Shown piece after piece: positions 49,524 to 61,782 of a stretch of 64,000 bases of DNA. The DNA lies in contig NC_045140.1 of NCBI RefSeq assembly GCF_008831285.2, positions 27,112,131-27,176,130 on the forward strand, in the 5' to 3' direction. The notes under the pieces were generated by a model that saw only the letters and a list, made by a program, of their open reading frames with translations, was not told the origin of the DNA and did not search any database. Position 1 is the first letter of the stretch, and every line of letters begins with the position of its first letter. The translations under genes and the position numbers were made by a program. This stretch comes from Nymphaea colorata (taxonomy: Eukaryota; Streptophyta; Magnoliopsida; Nymphaeales; Nymphaeaceae).

Positions 49524-52500
49524 ATGGAGCCCGTGATCGAGCCTCTCGACGCCGACGGGACGTCCTTCTCCGTCCGCTTCCTCGTTCAAGTCCTCCCTCT
49601 CTCTCTCTCTCTCTCGCGCTGTCTCTCTCTGTGATTGTATGTAGTTCTTCTTCTAACGAGTTTGCGGCGTTTGGGCAATGGCAGGGAAAGGAGATGCGTC
49701 TCAAACTCCACAACGTGCCCTCCTCGAAGAGGTCGGGCTCGGTGTTGAAAGGTACGTTATCGAGCGTCAGGCTGGAGGGCGACCCGGAGATCCGCTCGTT
49801 GCTTTCTGGCTTCGAACGCCTCATTCAGCAGGTTCTGTTCTTGTCCCGTTTTCCCTTTCTTTATAACCACCCTGTTCATGGATCTCTTCCACCTCCAAGT
49901 ATCACCTCCGTATTTTCTCTCTGTTTGTGGGTTCTTTTCCGTTGTCTGCTCATGCCAGGATATCGGAAGTCCATATGTCTTCGTTTGCCCCAACCCTCTC
50001 TTTTGCATGGAGAATTTATGCAAATCACGGGCAAGACTTGGGGAGGTTCCAGTACAACTGATAGGTTGAGCTAAATAGCTATAATCTATATGGAGAGCTG
50101 GAAAAACTCAAGGGCAACTAATTAACAAGAAACTTGAAACGAATCTTGATCAATCGTCTCTCTCGACTCACAAAACGAATTTGTATTAGCGATAGGAAAC
50201 CCTGGCTGTATAATGGATTTTGGTTAATATTATACTTAAAAAAAGGTTAATCATGTGAAAGCATGCGTCCAGGAATCGAAGACGACTTTCCATGGGTTAC
50301 AGGACCATTTGTTCGTAGTAAGCTTTTCCCTGCTAAAATGCAGATTTTCAAGCTAAAAAGTGCCTCATCTGGATCTGAATGGATCTGCATTTATTTTTTT
50401 CGCCTTTTCGGACAAGCCGCCATTCGCGCACCCAGACTGCAACAAGAGTGGTCCAAGGATACTGTGTCGATGATCCTATAAATGCCCATGACAAATATAA
50501 TTGTGACATCTGGTCACCTGAAAATCTTTGCTCGTACAAACAAAATTTGAACCTGAGGTGGATCTTGTATACGTTTTTGCAATGCCAATTATTTGTGATA
50601 CTGTGTCGATGATCCTTTCAATGCGCATGACAAATATAATTGTGACATCTGGTCACCTGAAAGTCTTTGCTAGTGCAAACAAAATTTGAACCTGAATTGG
50701 ATCTTGTATACGTTTTTGCAATGCCAATTATTTGTGATCAGATCACCATTTACTGGATTCTTGGATTGTGATCTTGAGCCCCCGTCTTCAGTTGTGAAAG
50801 GCCAACTGGGTCAACTTTGAACGCTGCAACTGTTGGTTTTCGATAAATCGTAGTTTTGATTAAAACTGTGTCCTCGTAAGTCGTAAAGGATCACGTAAAT
50901 GGATTATTGTGAGATTTTATATTTCCTTTTCTTCCTTTTCTTATTCACCAGACAGTTACATCCTAGCAATTAGCTGCAATAGAGGTGCAAGTTCAGGCAC
51001 TGCACGTGACGGCCTCGGCGAGCGGTATTTTTAAATTTTTACAGGGGCCAAGCAATATTTTCAAAATTTTTACTGGGGCCAAATTAAAAATTTTCAAAAT
51101 TATAAATAGTAGATTTTGTTTTTTCAAAATCTGAGGGAGCGGGTGGGGGCGGTGCATGGCCCCTGCTGGCCTTCCCTTAGCTCCACCCCTGTTTGGTCTA
51201 ACCTGTTACCTGGGCCAGAGGCACATAAATGTGTAATCCTCAGCTTCTAAAAAACGATATCATGTATTCTAGAACCAGGACAGCAATCTAAAGAAGATGC
51301 TAACATGTCAATGATATATAGTTCAACGGTTTTGTACAATGAGGAATTAGATCTGTGACCCGTCTCCGCATGTATCCTTGTTTTCCTCATTAATGTTGCA
51401 TCCCAGTCTCATGCACAGACTGGGATGCACTGTAAAGGAGATCGTGCAAGTACACTGGGGCTTTGTGCATCACTAAGAAGATATATGAACATAAACCGGA
51501 TGGCTTGTGAAGTTGAATTATTGAGTTGGAGGTCAGAGCAAAAGGTTGCAATGCTGATGAGGGAACCCACGTAACTTGGTTGATATGAATGTATTAGTTA
51601 AGTATGTGATGTAATTCTGGTGAACCTTCTGTTCTGGGATGATGTGGTTCTGTTGGGGTAACTAAGCTAACCTGCTTTCATTCATGTCAGAGCCAGATCA
51701 GTTTTTACCATATGTTTTTCATATGCTGTATCATACACTTTCAATTGTGGAGCTTGTAGAAACTCTATTTTTGTTCCTTTTCATTTTACATGTTCTGACT
51801 TCCAAATACTGGTGGCATGTGTTGTCTCATGTCTGGAACATATTCAGCTTTCTGTTGTCTAATTCTTTTCATTTCTATTTCTTCCGATGTAGAGGCTAGA
51901 CAACAGTGAAAATATTGTGCTGTTCATATCAGAAATGAAGGAAATACTGGTAAACTTTACTATTGATCTTTTATGTTCATTATCCCCATCTTGACATTTA
52001 TGAAGTCTACCTTAATACATCTTGTTTCATTTCGTTATTCATGGCCAGAGAATTTATGCATAACCACACTTTTCAGTTCTTCGTTCAAAGGAAATAGAAG
52101 CCTGGAATCTTTGTTCAAATAATTCAGGAGTCTTGGTTTACCCAATTCTATTTGAATCCATGATCATGCCTGCTGATGGCTGGTATAATGTTGAACATGT
52201 AGCCCACCTGGATCCCCCCTTCTGAAAATTCTGTTTCAAAAATGGTATTCACATGATATGTCAGTTCTGGGCCTTCACTTGATTGGTTGAGTGTTGGACT
52301 TGCTGTTTGAAAATCTAGAAGTGGAGAAGAGTAAATCAGGGTTTTTAGACATGTTCATCACATGTTCCGGTGGGATATGATAACATGAGTTTGTCTGTGC
52401 TATCCAGTTAACCCCACACTGGTCTTTCTCTTCCCAACAATCCTAGTTAATGGTGTACAAAAATGCTGGTGTATCAACACAAACTAACTGAACATGTCCT

Positions 52501-54392
52501 GATGTTGTTGCTTCACTCTGTAGCAGTGAGAGTGGGAAAGAGAGAAGTTGGTGGGAGTCGCTAGAGCTTACAACTTCTTGTAATATCCAGTTGCCTTGCT
52601 GCCAACTGTTCCTACTGGTGTGCTCCTATTCTGGGGCCAGGAAGGTGATTAAATAAGGCATATAAGACAAATCTTCCATTGCATGGATGAAACTGGTATA
52701 CATGTCTGTATGTTGTTGAGCATCACCAGCATGTGCATGTAGTCACAGCCTTACACGTCCTGTGAAAAGAAGAAAGGCCAGACTTTTCTTCATCACAGAT
52801 GGCTTCTACAATGACAGTTGATAAAAAAGGTAAATATTTATTAATTTATTGATCACGCATTTGTTGACAAAAAAGTCTTAAGATTCATATGTTCATGGTT
52901 TTCAAGTGAGAATCACAGTCACAACATGCAAACTTTCATGGTTGACTAGCTTGCAAGTGATTTTTTATAGTTTGCAATCACAGGGACTTCCAAACATGCT
53001 GGCATGTGCTTATGCTTTGGATATACTCTTCTTTTGCATCCTTGCTAGCAATGCTGTTGCACATGAGCACTTTTGTGAAACATATCTTGGTTTTGGCCCT
53101 TTTGGGTGTTTCATATTTCTTCAAACTGCCTAGAGCTTATTTCTATTATTTCTCACTTGAAGGCATCCATTGAGCAAGTTACTTGCAGAGGTTCATCTCG
53201 GCCAGCTTCTTGGTACCGCTCCTTGTATGCTGAAGTAATATTAATGTTCTCAGTTTTTATTTAGCCATGACCTCCCATTTTTCATTCTCATTTCAAGTGG
53301 TTTCTGTTTGTTGACATGGTAACTTACTAGGAACCATGCAATTATTCACCTAGACATGTATAATTCTCATTTGTCCTGCCAAGCAAGGTGGATTTGAAGT
53401 CCAGCTTTTTCTCTTTGGCTGACTTTTAACTGTAAAGAACTTTCTGTTCATGCTAATTATGCAATTGCTATTGCACTGATTCCTGCCGTTTCTTTATACT
53501 GCAGAGGTTCATACATTTAACTCATAAATTTATTTTATGAAACCTATGTGGTGATAATTTATCAAAATGTCCAATTTTGGCCTTTGGTTATGGACACCTA
53601 TATTCTGTTGTTTTATTTGATTTGTCAGTCACACGGCTTAACTTGGCTTGGTATTTTTGTTGGAAGTTGGAACTATATAAATGCGAGAAAGATTTCAATG
53701 TTAAAGCAAATGAGGTCATATCTTCTGGAAGGTTCTTTCTTATGTGAGGCTTTAATAATTCCACCAGATCGGAGTTTGGTCCTTGTGCATCCTGCATAAA
53801 GTATAACTACAAGCAGGAATGCTTTTAAGAAGAAACAAGTCATAAACAGTTCATAAGATTACTATGTGATTATAGTAGATTTGCAATAAAATAAAGTTCT
53901 TGTTGATTAATAGCCCTAACACAGTTTTAGACGACCAATGACCTGTTAGAAATATATTACCAATTTGGCTTTTCCCTGGCATGTTCTTTTTTCTGCCCTC
54001 ATGCCAAGAACATTTGGTTTGTAAACTAGTTAATAAATGCAACTGCAAAATTTATTAATTATTATGTATAAAAGACATCGTGAATACATTTAATGTTATT
54101 ATTCTGGAAGTTCATGTATCAAATTGGCATGAGAATGACACATTTTTCCTTTCAAAGCATGCTTGTAGATGAGGAATGCTGCATACATTATCCTAAATAT
54201 TTTTTAATATGTATACACAGCTATTGATTTATTCACTTGTATGACGGTATTTTGAAGATTTGACGTCCTTCTTTAACCTTTATGCAGATTGAAGAAGTTG
54301 GCTGGGAAAATTTATCGAGTGTTGGCGAAGCTCTGACCTCTCTAAAATTTTCTATCATGTAAGATATATTGCTTTTAATGTTTATATATATA

Positions 54393-54439
<47 letters not shown>

Positions 54440-57400
54440 GCTGCTACTTTCTTGTGCTTGTGATACCTTAGTGTTTAATGAAAACGAGGCAGTGCAGTTC
54501 TTTCTCAAAAATATATCAAGAATATCTTGGGATAATATCCTGATAATGTTTCAATTTTTCCTGATAATTTGAGAATGTTAGGGTATTTTTCCGAGATTTG
54601 TGGCTATCAGTTTAGCATACTGCTTAATTTGTAGCTGCCAAGGAAGTGTGGCTCATTTGGTAATGATGCTACCCCTGGGCAAAAGTGTGCATGGATCATC
54701 ATATCTGCTGCACACACACTTTATGGTTACAAGGAAATGACCTGCACTGCAGATCTTGGAATGACCCATAATCCATTGCTAACCTAGTGTGAGCCCTTCA
54801 TGCTCACCACAAAGGTCTCCTTGATGCTGTTGACCTGCAGCAATGCATTCACATCTTGAGTCTTTCACTCCGTATATTCTTCAGTATCTTACTAGTCATA
54901 GAATGGCCCTTGAGATTGAAGATGCCTGTGAACAGGTACAACAGCTTTGACTAATTTGTAAGTTAGGCAAGCTGAGTAATTAGGAATGTGCCTGCACATG
55001 TATTTTGTTTTATATGCTTTACGAGATTCTCTGGAATCTGGTTTTGATGCTTTATGTTTTGAGTTTCAGGGACACGAATGGCAAGGTGCACAAACTGAAT
55101 ATGAGTTTGGGCAAAGATTATCCACATTGTGCACCTTCTATTGTGGCGGTTTGTTCCCATCTTATCAGGAACTTCAATATCTTTTCCATTATTTGTTTGT
55201 TCACGACGGCAGCTTTACTGCTTTATTGCCTATTGTTATACATGCTCTGCAAGTAGGATTAAGTGGTTGGTTTTGGTCGGTCTTGCCACACTCTCTTTCA
55301 AAGAAGGTCTCAGAAGAAGATCCATACTTGAACCAATTTAAAGTGGGTCCAAGTACAACTTAAAGTTTCTGATCTATACAGGATGATAAGTTTGGTTCAA
55401 ATTACTCCAGGTTCTTATTGAACTTGTCTTGTTAATGGCCCAAATGTGATCAGATATCATTTAGGTTTTGGCTGGTTATGTTCAGGTCCATGTTGGTTTT
55501 GCCGTTTTGGTTTGAGTGAAAAATTTGCATGCCCATATTCTCTCTGGGTTAGTTATGTTTAAGCTGAAAAATTGTATATAATTTCTCAAATGTAGGTTAC
55601 AGAGGACGCTTAAAAGCGTCGGCCTGTGCAAGTTTTACTAGTTTAGAAGCAATAGCGGTAAAGATTAAAGCTGCAGTCCCTGAACAAGTCCAAGTACAAA
55701 TTGGTTCACAAATGCACACACACATTTATACATATTCCTATATTTCCTTATATGTTCTAATGGTAAACTAGAGACTTTGATTGAAGATAGCGTCATATCA
55801 GTGTCACAGATAGAATGATATTTTTGAAAATATCGTGATATTAAAGTCAAAAATCAGAAAAACGAAAAAAGGGAAAAATTCATGATATTTTGAAAAAACT
55901 GGGAAAGATATTTATCATGTTATTATCATGATTTTTTCATTTTCCTATTTTTTAGTATACTTGGGCGCCGGGCCAGGCCGTCGGCGGGTACCCAGTCCGG
56001 TACGGACCCGGGTTCGGGCCTGACGGGGCCGGCTGGGGTCGGCCCGATAACTTTTAAATAACATTTTTATTATTAATAATATATTTTATTATTACAAATA
56101 TAATTTTATATTCAAAAAAATTTATTTTATATTTTAAAAAATAATTTTCTATTGTAACTGGGCTGGGCTGGGCCCAGGTTTCGGGTATCGGGCCTGGGCC
56201 CGGGCTCAAGTTTTGGTCATCGGGTTGGCCTGGACCCGGTTCTTATTGGGCCGGGCCGGCCCGATGCCCAGGTCTATTTTTTAGCATTGATATTATAATG
56301 AATTTAAAGATAAACTTCAACTAAATTATTTTCATCAGTTTTATTATCATTAACACATTCCTTTCACTTTTATATAGTTTATTCATGTTTTCCTATTAGT
56401 TTCTCATTTATTTTATTTATACTTAATTTTTTAAAATTTTTCGAGTTTTTCCCGAGATTTTTCCAAAAAAAAAAAACTTTTCCATTAAAAACCCAAGAAA
56501 AATCTTGCCGACAAAAAGCAGAGAATGGTATTTGTGGCACTGCATCATATTATCTTTGTAATATATTTTAGGGGACTTTGCAAGTTAATATATTTTCAAT
56601 GTGTGTACCCTACATTATTTATTTTGATTTTTGATGTCTTTTATCCTCTTGTAGGATGTTCCTTTCTCCTGTGAGTTACGATGGTCAAGCAAATGTAGAT
56701 TGAAAGATGCAGTACACCAATTTCACATGGTAATGGCCGTATGTTTGTTGGTTTGGTATGCATAAGTTGGGTACAATTTTTCATTTTTTTCTATACGCTT
56801 CCAATGTCTCTAAATTGTACAATTTCCTGGCACACAAATTTGATCTACTTCACGTGGATCTGGATAGAGGAGGCAATGTGAATTAGGGATGCAGTTTCTT
56901 ATTAGAAATAAGACATGAGGAGCATTTTTTTTTTCTTTTTAATAGTTGTTGTATAAGAATATTCTTTTAATGGTGTAGGACGCAACAGTGCTAAAAAAAA
57001 AGGTTTCAAGTATCATTGTGTTTAATTTAAGAACATCGAAAAGCTCGTAAGAGCTTTTGTGTTAACCTCTCGGTTTTGTTACCCCTAGCCTTCTGTCACA
57101 AATCTTATGTCCATGTGGTTTAGTATATTTGTGAAGGCTATCATATTCCATTGCTTTGATGCTATTATTAAAGACTTGTTCTGGCTGCCTTTTTCTTGGT
57201 GCTTCCGAGATGCCAAAACTTCTGTCAATATGCTGGCTATTGTGATGGTTATAGTATATACAGAAACAATGAAGTGCAAGCTATGAAGACAAAGTGTACT
57301 AGCAATGTGAAAAAAGAAACTTAGCCTGATACAAGCACTAGTAACTTTCTCACATGTGCAGATGGATTGCATGAGACCAATTTTCTGAAGGGTTTATCCG

Positions 57401-59660
57401 TGGCCAAACTTGAAACATGAAGCATTATATGCTTCAACAAGAATTGTCCACCATAAATAAATGTGACAATCTAGACTAGATAGGATATTAAGTCTCAGTG
57501 GTTTATGACATTTGGATCTCTCACGTACAATGGCAAGTTATGGTTTTCTATTTTTCATGTTTGGAGATGCATTATCTATTAACTGCTGCGGATAAACTAA
57601 GTTGAGTGCACATATGCTTAACAGTGACTTGTTTCACATGTGATATCAATTTATATTCAATGTTGAACTTAGAAATCGCTATTCATTGTCTACTTTTTTC
57701 AGCAAATTGGAACTGTTTGCTGCCAACAGGGTAGGTATATTTCATGTGGTTTTATGTGGCTTATTCATATGTAGCTGTTAGTATCTTAAGGAGAAGCTTC
57801 ATGATTTAGTCGCATGCGTAGCTTATAATCTTGAGTTTACATGAATTCCAGTATATAGTTAATGTTATGGATTAAAAATCTACAATTGTAGAATCAACTA
57901 GCTGATGGGTTTGTCTTCCAATCTGCTGTTCATTTTTCTGCTCTCTGTTCCTACTTGTAACCCTGTATACTATCTTTTTGTACAACCATGATAATCTATT
58001 GCATGCAGCACTTAGAAAAATTTCAAGAATTTTGGTCTATTCTTGATGACATTGACACGACACTGTGCGTTTTGGAACCTCAACCTTCATCACGTGCAGC
58101 ATCATATCGTCATGTGGGCCTAGGTTGTTTCTATCAGAAATTTATTCTTAATACATCTCCTATAACCGCTGCTTTGTGTTTTTAAGGCCATCTGTCATTG
58201 CAGGGAATGATTGCACACTTTTGGTATCAATCGACCCTTATAATGCAAGGTCTCTCCCACAGTAAGACTACTTATCTGTTGTTAAACAGCTACATTAGGA
58301 TACCTGTTGTTTATTTAGTGGCTGATCTAGTCTTCTAGGTGTCGTTTCTTTGGTGCAGCTCCAATGATAAATTCTTTATGGCGAAAATGGAAGCAAAACG
58401 ATCAAAGATGGTATGCTTCCTTGTTTTGTTCTGTCTTTTTGATGGATTAAGTATTTGTCCTCCGTCTGGTTATCATCATTATACATGTTCTGCTACTCGT
58501 ATGCTTGATCTTTGACTGCTCATGTTTTTATTTTTGTTGGAACAGAAGGGAACAATTTTCTTAGTTAATATTATGCTTGATTGCATGGTAGAATGTGCTG
58601 CTGGTATTTTAAATGTTGTTGTTATGTTCCTGTTTGGTGGTGGCCTTTGGGAATGCCAAAAAGTGGTGGCAAAGCTGCATTATGGGAATCTTTCCAAGTT
58701 GGATTTGGTTATTATTGGAATGCAAATCGTTATCCTCCATGCATAAATGATTTCCGTGGAGTTTATTTACCTGAAGGTCGTTGATTACTAAGGCAATGTA
58801 TGGTTAGTTCTTTCAGGAAGTTGAGACTTGGAAATGTAGAATGGTGGTATGGATTAAGAGTTAATAAGAAATTAGAAAATAGGAAGGGACGTTGCAGTGA
58901 TGGAAAATATGAAATTAATAGTTGATAACAAGTTAAGCAATAAAGTCGTAAATTTATGAACTGGAACCTAGTATTTGTGGTACAAGTATTCAAGTAGATA
59001 AGATGTTTAAGATGGTATTCATATATCATTCGGCAACTTGTCCCAAGTTTTGCTGGTAACTGGTAAGTACTGGTTGTTATGTTTGACCATTTTTCAGACC
59101 TATACTGGTCAGCTTGTTCAAGTACTTTGTACTTTTTGGAGCATCTTTTTGCTGCATTTTGTTTAGTTTATTGCGTTCATTTATTTTCCTGGTGCTGCTT
59201 GTCAACCGGTAACCCAGTGTAGTATTGTACTTTTGTGTGATTTAGGAGATCTGATGTTTCCTTCCGTGAAAACCTGGAGTGCATTCTTGGAATAAGGCTA
59301 CCTGTGGCTCCTAGTGCCATGGACAACCATCCTCAAATTGATTGTGGTATTTGTTATGCCTGTTACTTACCTGAAGATGGCAAACTGGGAGTTGAACGTG
59401 GAAGCATGCCTGGCTATGTGTGTGACAACGAGAGATGTGGCAGAGCTTTCCATGTTATATGTTTGAGAGATTGGTTGCAGTCAATTACTACTACACGGAA
59501 GTAGGTGGACTAAACCAATTTGGCACATGCACCTGGATCATGTTTTTGATTGTCGTCGTTCCTTGGTCAATGATTGCTGCTTTTGTGATGCTGCAGGTTG
59601 TATGATGCTCTATATGGAAATTGCCCATACTGTTCTGAGCCCGTGGCAGTTAAAATTTAA
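49524..59660 (+). CDS. FANCL: FANCL, Fanconi anaemia E3 ubiquitin ligase, complete, 12 exons
   Basis: RING-type E3 ligase of the Fanconi anaemia DNA interstrand-crosslink repair pathway; in animals it monoubiquitinates FANCD2/FANCI. Exons (plus): 49524-49589, 49685-49831, 51893-51949, 53163-53234, 54288-54358, 55070-55148, 56655-56729, 58009-58123, 58204-58261, 58339-58410, 59246-59500, 59597-59660. All joins keep phase with GT/AG, giving 376 residues (human FANCL 375). The central double-RWD region includes SWYRSLYAEIEEVGWENL, KDYPHCAPSI, HLEKFQEFWSILDDID and SLPQCRFFG. The C-terminal RING (about 304-372) has CGICYACYLPEDG, VCDNERCGRAFHVICLRDWL and GNCPYCSEPVAVKI. Between the second helix and the last Cys pair, KLYDALYG replaces the commoner QSFNVLFG. 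No frame defect is visible. Confidence 0.96.
49832..51892 (+). other. FANCL intron 2
   Basis: A 2.1-kb intron. It contains a 139-bp tandem duplication (50461-50738), a fragment of a dispersed plant repeat (about 51040-51191, ending CTTAGCTCCACCCCTG) and a hairpin at 51397-51429. Confidence 0.85.
50461..50738. repeat. 139-bp tandem duplication in FANCL intron 2
   Basis: Copy 1 is 50461-50599 and copy 2 is 50600-50738, both starting ACTGTGTCGATGATCCT. They differ at several bases, so the duplication is older than the one in APP1 intron 14. Confidence 0.95.
51950..53162 (+). other. FANCL intron 3
   Basis: A 1.2-kb AT-rich intron; nothing recognised. Confidence 0.85.
53235..54287 (+). other. 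FANCL intron 4
   Basis: A 1.05-kb AT-rich intron; nothing recognised. Confidence 0.85.
54397..54437. repeat. (GA)n microsatellite in FANCL intron 5
   Basis: About 20 GA units preceded by a short TA run, starting under 40 bases after the exon 5 donor (intron 54359-55069). Confidence 0.95.
55149..56654 (+). other. FANCL intron 6, hosting a hAT-type MITE
   Basis: A 1.5-kb AT-rich intron with the 321-bp element 55956-56276 inserted. Confidence 0.85.
55956..56276. mobile_element. hAT-type non-autonomous element (MITE) with 8-bp target-site duplication
   Basis: The element is flanked on both sides by TTTTTTAG (55948-55955 and 56277-56284), a perfect 8-bp duplication as made by hAT transposases. 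Termini are imperfect inverted repeats: TATACTTGGGCGCCGGGCC at the left and, reading inward from the right, TAGACCTGGGCATCGGGCC (15 of 19 match). GC-rich GGGCC-repeat arms flank an AT-rich core. There is no coding capacity. Confidence 0.8.
56730..58008 (+). other. FANCL intron 7
   Basis: A 1.3-kb AT-rich intron. A small acceptor/donor-bounded segment at about 57704-57730 (after TTTTTTCAG, before GTAGGT) could be a cryptic exon but has no family match. Confidence 0.8.
58411..59245 (+). other. FANCL intron 10
   Basis: A 0.8-kb intron whose flanking bases complete the Trp codon before RSDVSFREN. Frames at 58522-58784 are not coding. Confidence 0.85.
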
Positions 59661-59739
59661 GTTGCATTAATGTGTGGAGGTGATACTCCGGTTAGCTGTC
59701 TGCACAACATGCATGTTGTTGTTTTGGTCCAAGTTTCTC

Positions 59740-59745
59740 AATAAA
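59740..59745 (+). terminator. Candidate polyadenylation signal of FANCL
   Basis: AATAAA lies 80 nt after the TAA stop at 59658-59660. It is the first such hexamer downstream; plant signals are loose, so this is a candidate only. Confidence 0.45.
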
Positions 59746-59843
59746 AGCACGAAGTGTGAGAGCCAGGGGAAAAGGCCGGCAAGCTTATGCACGAAGCTGC
59801 ACAGGGGGTTGGTGCCTGTGGAAGTTGAAGGAGCTACACACCA

Positions 59844-59862
59844 CCCCCCCCCCCCCCCCCCC
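59844..59862. repeat. Poly(C) tract downstream of FANCL
   Basis: About 19 uninterrupted C bases followed by ACCCCCCAC, roughly 180 nt past the FANCL stop. Confidence 0.9.
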
Positions 59863-61670
59863 ACCCCCCACTAAAAGTAGCTTGTCTCACCAGCTAACCA
59901 ATCCTCTTGGAGCTCTCACTAAAAGCAGAATGTCAGATAAGTACAGGTGCAGGACGCAGGATACAGTGCACAGTTAGACAAGAATCAGTCTGAGTTTGTT
60001 CTCATAGATATGGATCAGAATGAGACCTGGCGTTACATAAATAGTTTAAAAGCTGGTTTCGAAGAAGCAAAAGATTATGAAGCTATTTTGAAGTGCTTCA
60101 TTTTCCTTTCATGTTTTATGATTAGGTTGGGCAAGTACTTGGCAATTCTTGACTCTTCTTCCCCAATCGATGCCAGGGAGGTGGACTTTTGTGGAGAGTT
60201 GCACATTCAACCTGCATACGCAAAATTAGAGGGACAAATATCAAAATAAGCACTTAACATGGTTTTACATGAATCAGGCTGCATCCACCATCTGTCGTGA
60301 CCGTTTTCTGTTTTGAGATACTTGCAAGGAAGATCACGTCCTACCGTCAGATCCCCACTAAAGGGATAAAATACCTTTTGTTTTCTTCCCCATATAATAT
60401 AGTTCGTAATGAAGGACAAGTTCTACTTTTTCTAATTTGTTCTCCTAAAGTGTGGCTTCGGCAATTATAATATTTATGTTGAAGCTTGTGCACTTGGAGC
60501 CTTCGCCTGTGCACTTTGATTCTTTTCCAACTTGGTGCCGACTGCCCTTTAAACATCTTTAGCCACCTGCTGTATTGGCTATCAAATTGAAACTATTCAT
60601 CGTGGATACATTATCTTAACGGCAGGTTTTCATAGGCAGAGAAGGGTTTTGGTAGCTTTGAAGACCTTCAAGTTAAAGTTGATCGAAGACTGGCTTTCAG
60701 ATCTGCAGGTTAGGAAGGTAAGCGTTTGATAAAAGTGCATCTTGCGACAATCTAGTATCTGTATCTGAATAAAAGGGATGGCGGGTCGATGTATCGTCAA
60801 TCGTCGGTCTAGAAGATGCCTACCATGGGTAAGTCTTGATGGTCCTCAAGTCTTTCTTTAATCTCATTCGAGTAGTAATCCATGTTAATAATAATATGTG
60901 AGGCCCAACAACCTCATGTACGTTTTTGCGAGCGCATATTTAAGAGGAAAAGGTTGTCCGTCAGTCAATCTTCATCCCTTTCCTGACTTCATCTTTCCAG
61001 CACAACAAAAGTCCAATTGCGACCATATAAATTTTCCTTTGTCCGGCCAGACACGATTGTTTTATGGCAGGACGTTTCTTTGGAACCGCAAGGGCCAAGA
61101 ACAGAACACGTAGTTACAGCGAGACGTCTAAAACACCTTCTATTTTGTCCATTATTGATGCCTTGGCGATAAGGCAATGATTATCTACAAGCTTTGGGTC
61201 TATGACATCCACAGTCTAAGTGTAAAGACATGGTGTCGCATTTAAGATTCTGACGTACACTGGCACAGGGTTCAGTAAGATCAGTTAATGAAAGGCCTTA
61301 TTGATTATATTATAGACTGAACTCTGTGAAGGCTCCTCATAGCGGCCATGACGCTTCAATATGAGATAAATTTTGCTCCCACGCTCTGATGAAGAAAATA
61401 TAAGATAGCTTAGCTTCAAGATGTTGCTTTTTGCATGCAACAATAGGAAGGATTGAACCATTTATTTCTGCATCGTAGATTTGTCCAACACATTCGGTAA
61501 AGGGTTCTGCAATTATTTAGCGGCAGAAAATGACTCCATGGGTCGTCGAGTGAAGCTCTTCAATGATGGGGAGGATATCACTTTGAACATAAGCTTGAGA
61601 AACAGTTCTAGCTTATAGCTTTTCAGGTGCTGACAAGGAAGATATGGGAACTCCCTCTTAGGGTGATGTT

Positions 61671-61782
61671 TGATGATTTTAGAGACAAGCTGGTGCACTC
61701 GAGGATTGAACATTCCAAATGATATTTGATGATTTTAGAGACAAGCTGGTGCACTCAAGGATCAAATATTCCAGATGATATT
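61671..61782. repeat. 56-bp tandem duplication
   Basis: Copies starting TGATGATTTTAGAGACAAGC at 61671 and 61727, differing at a few bases. The host sequence is unrecognised. Confidence 0.9.

Noticed and set aside
59947-60249. 100-codon open frame after FANCL
   Set aside because: In the probable FANCL 3' region or intergenic DNA; no domain recognised.
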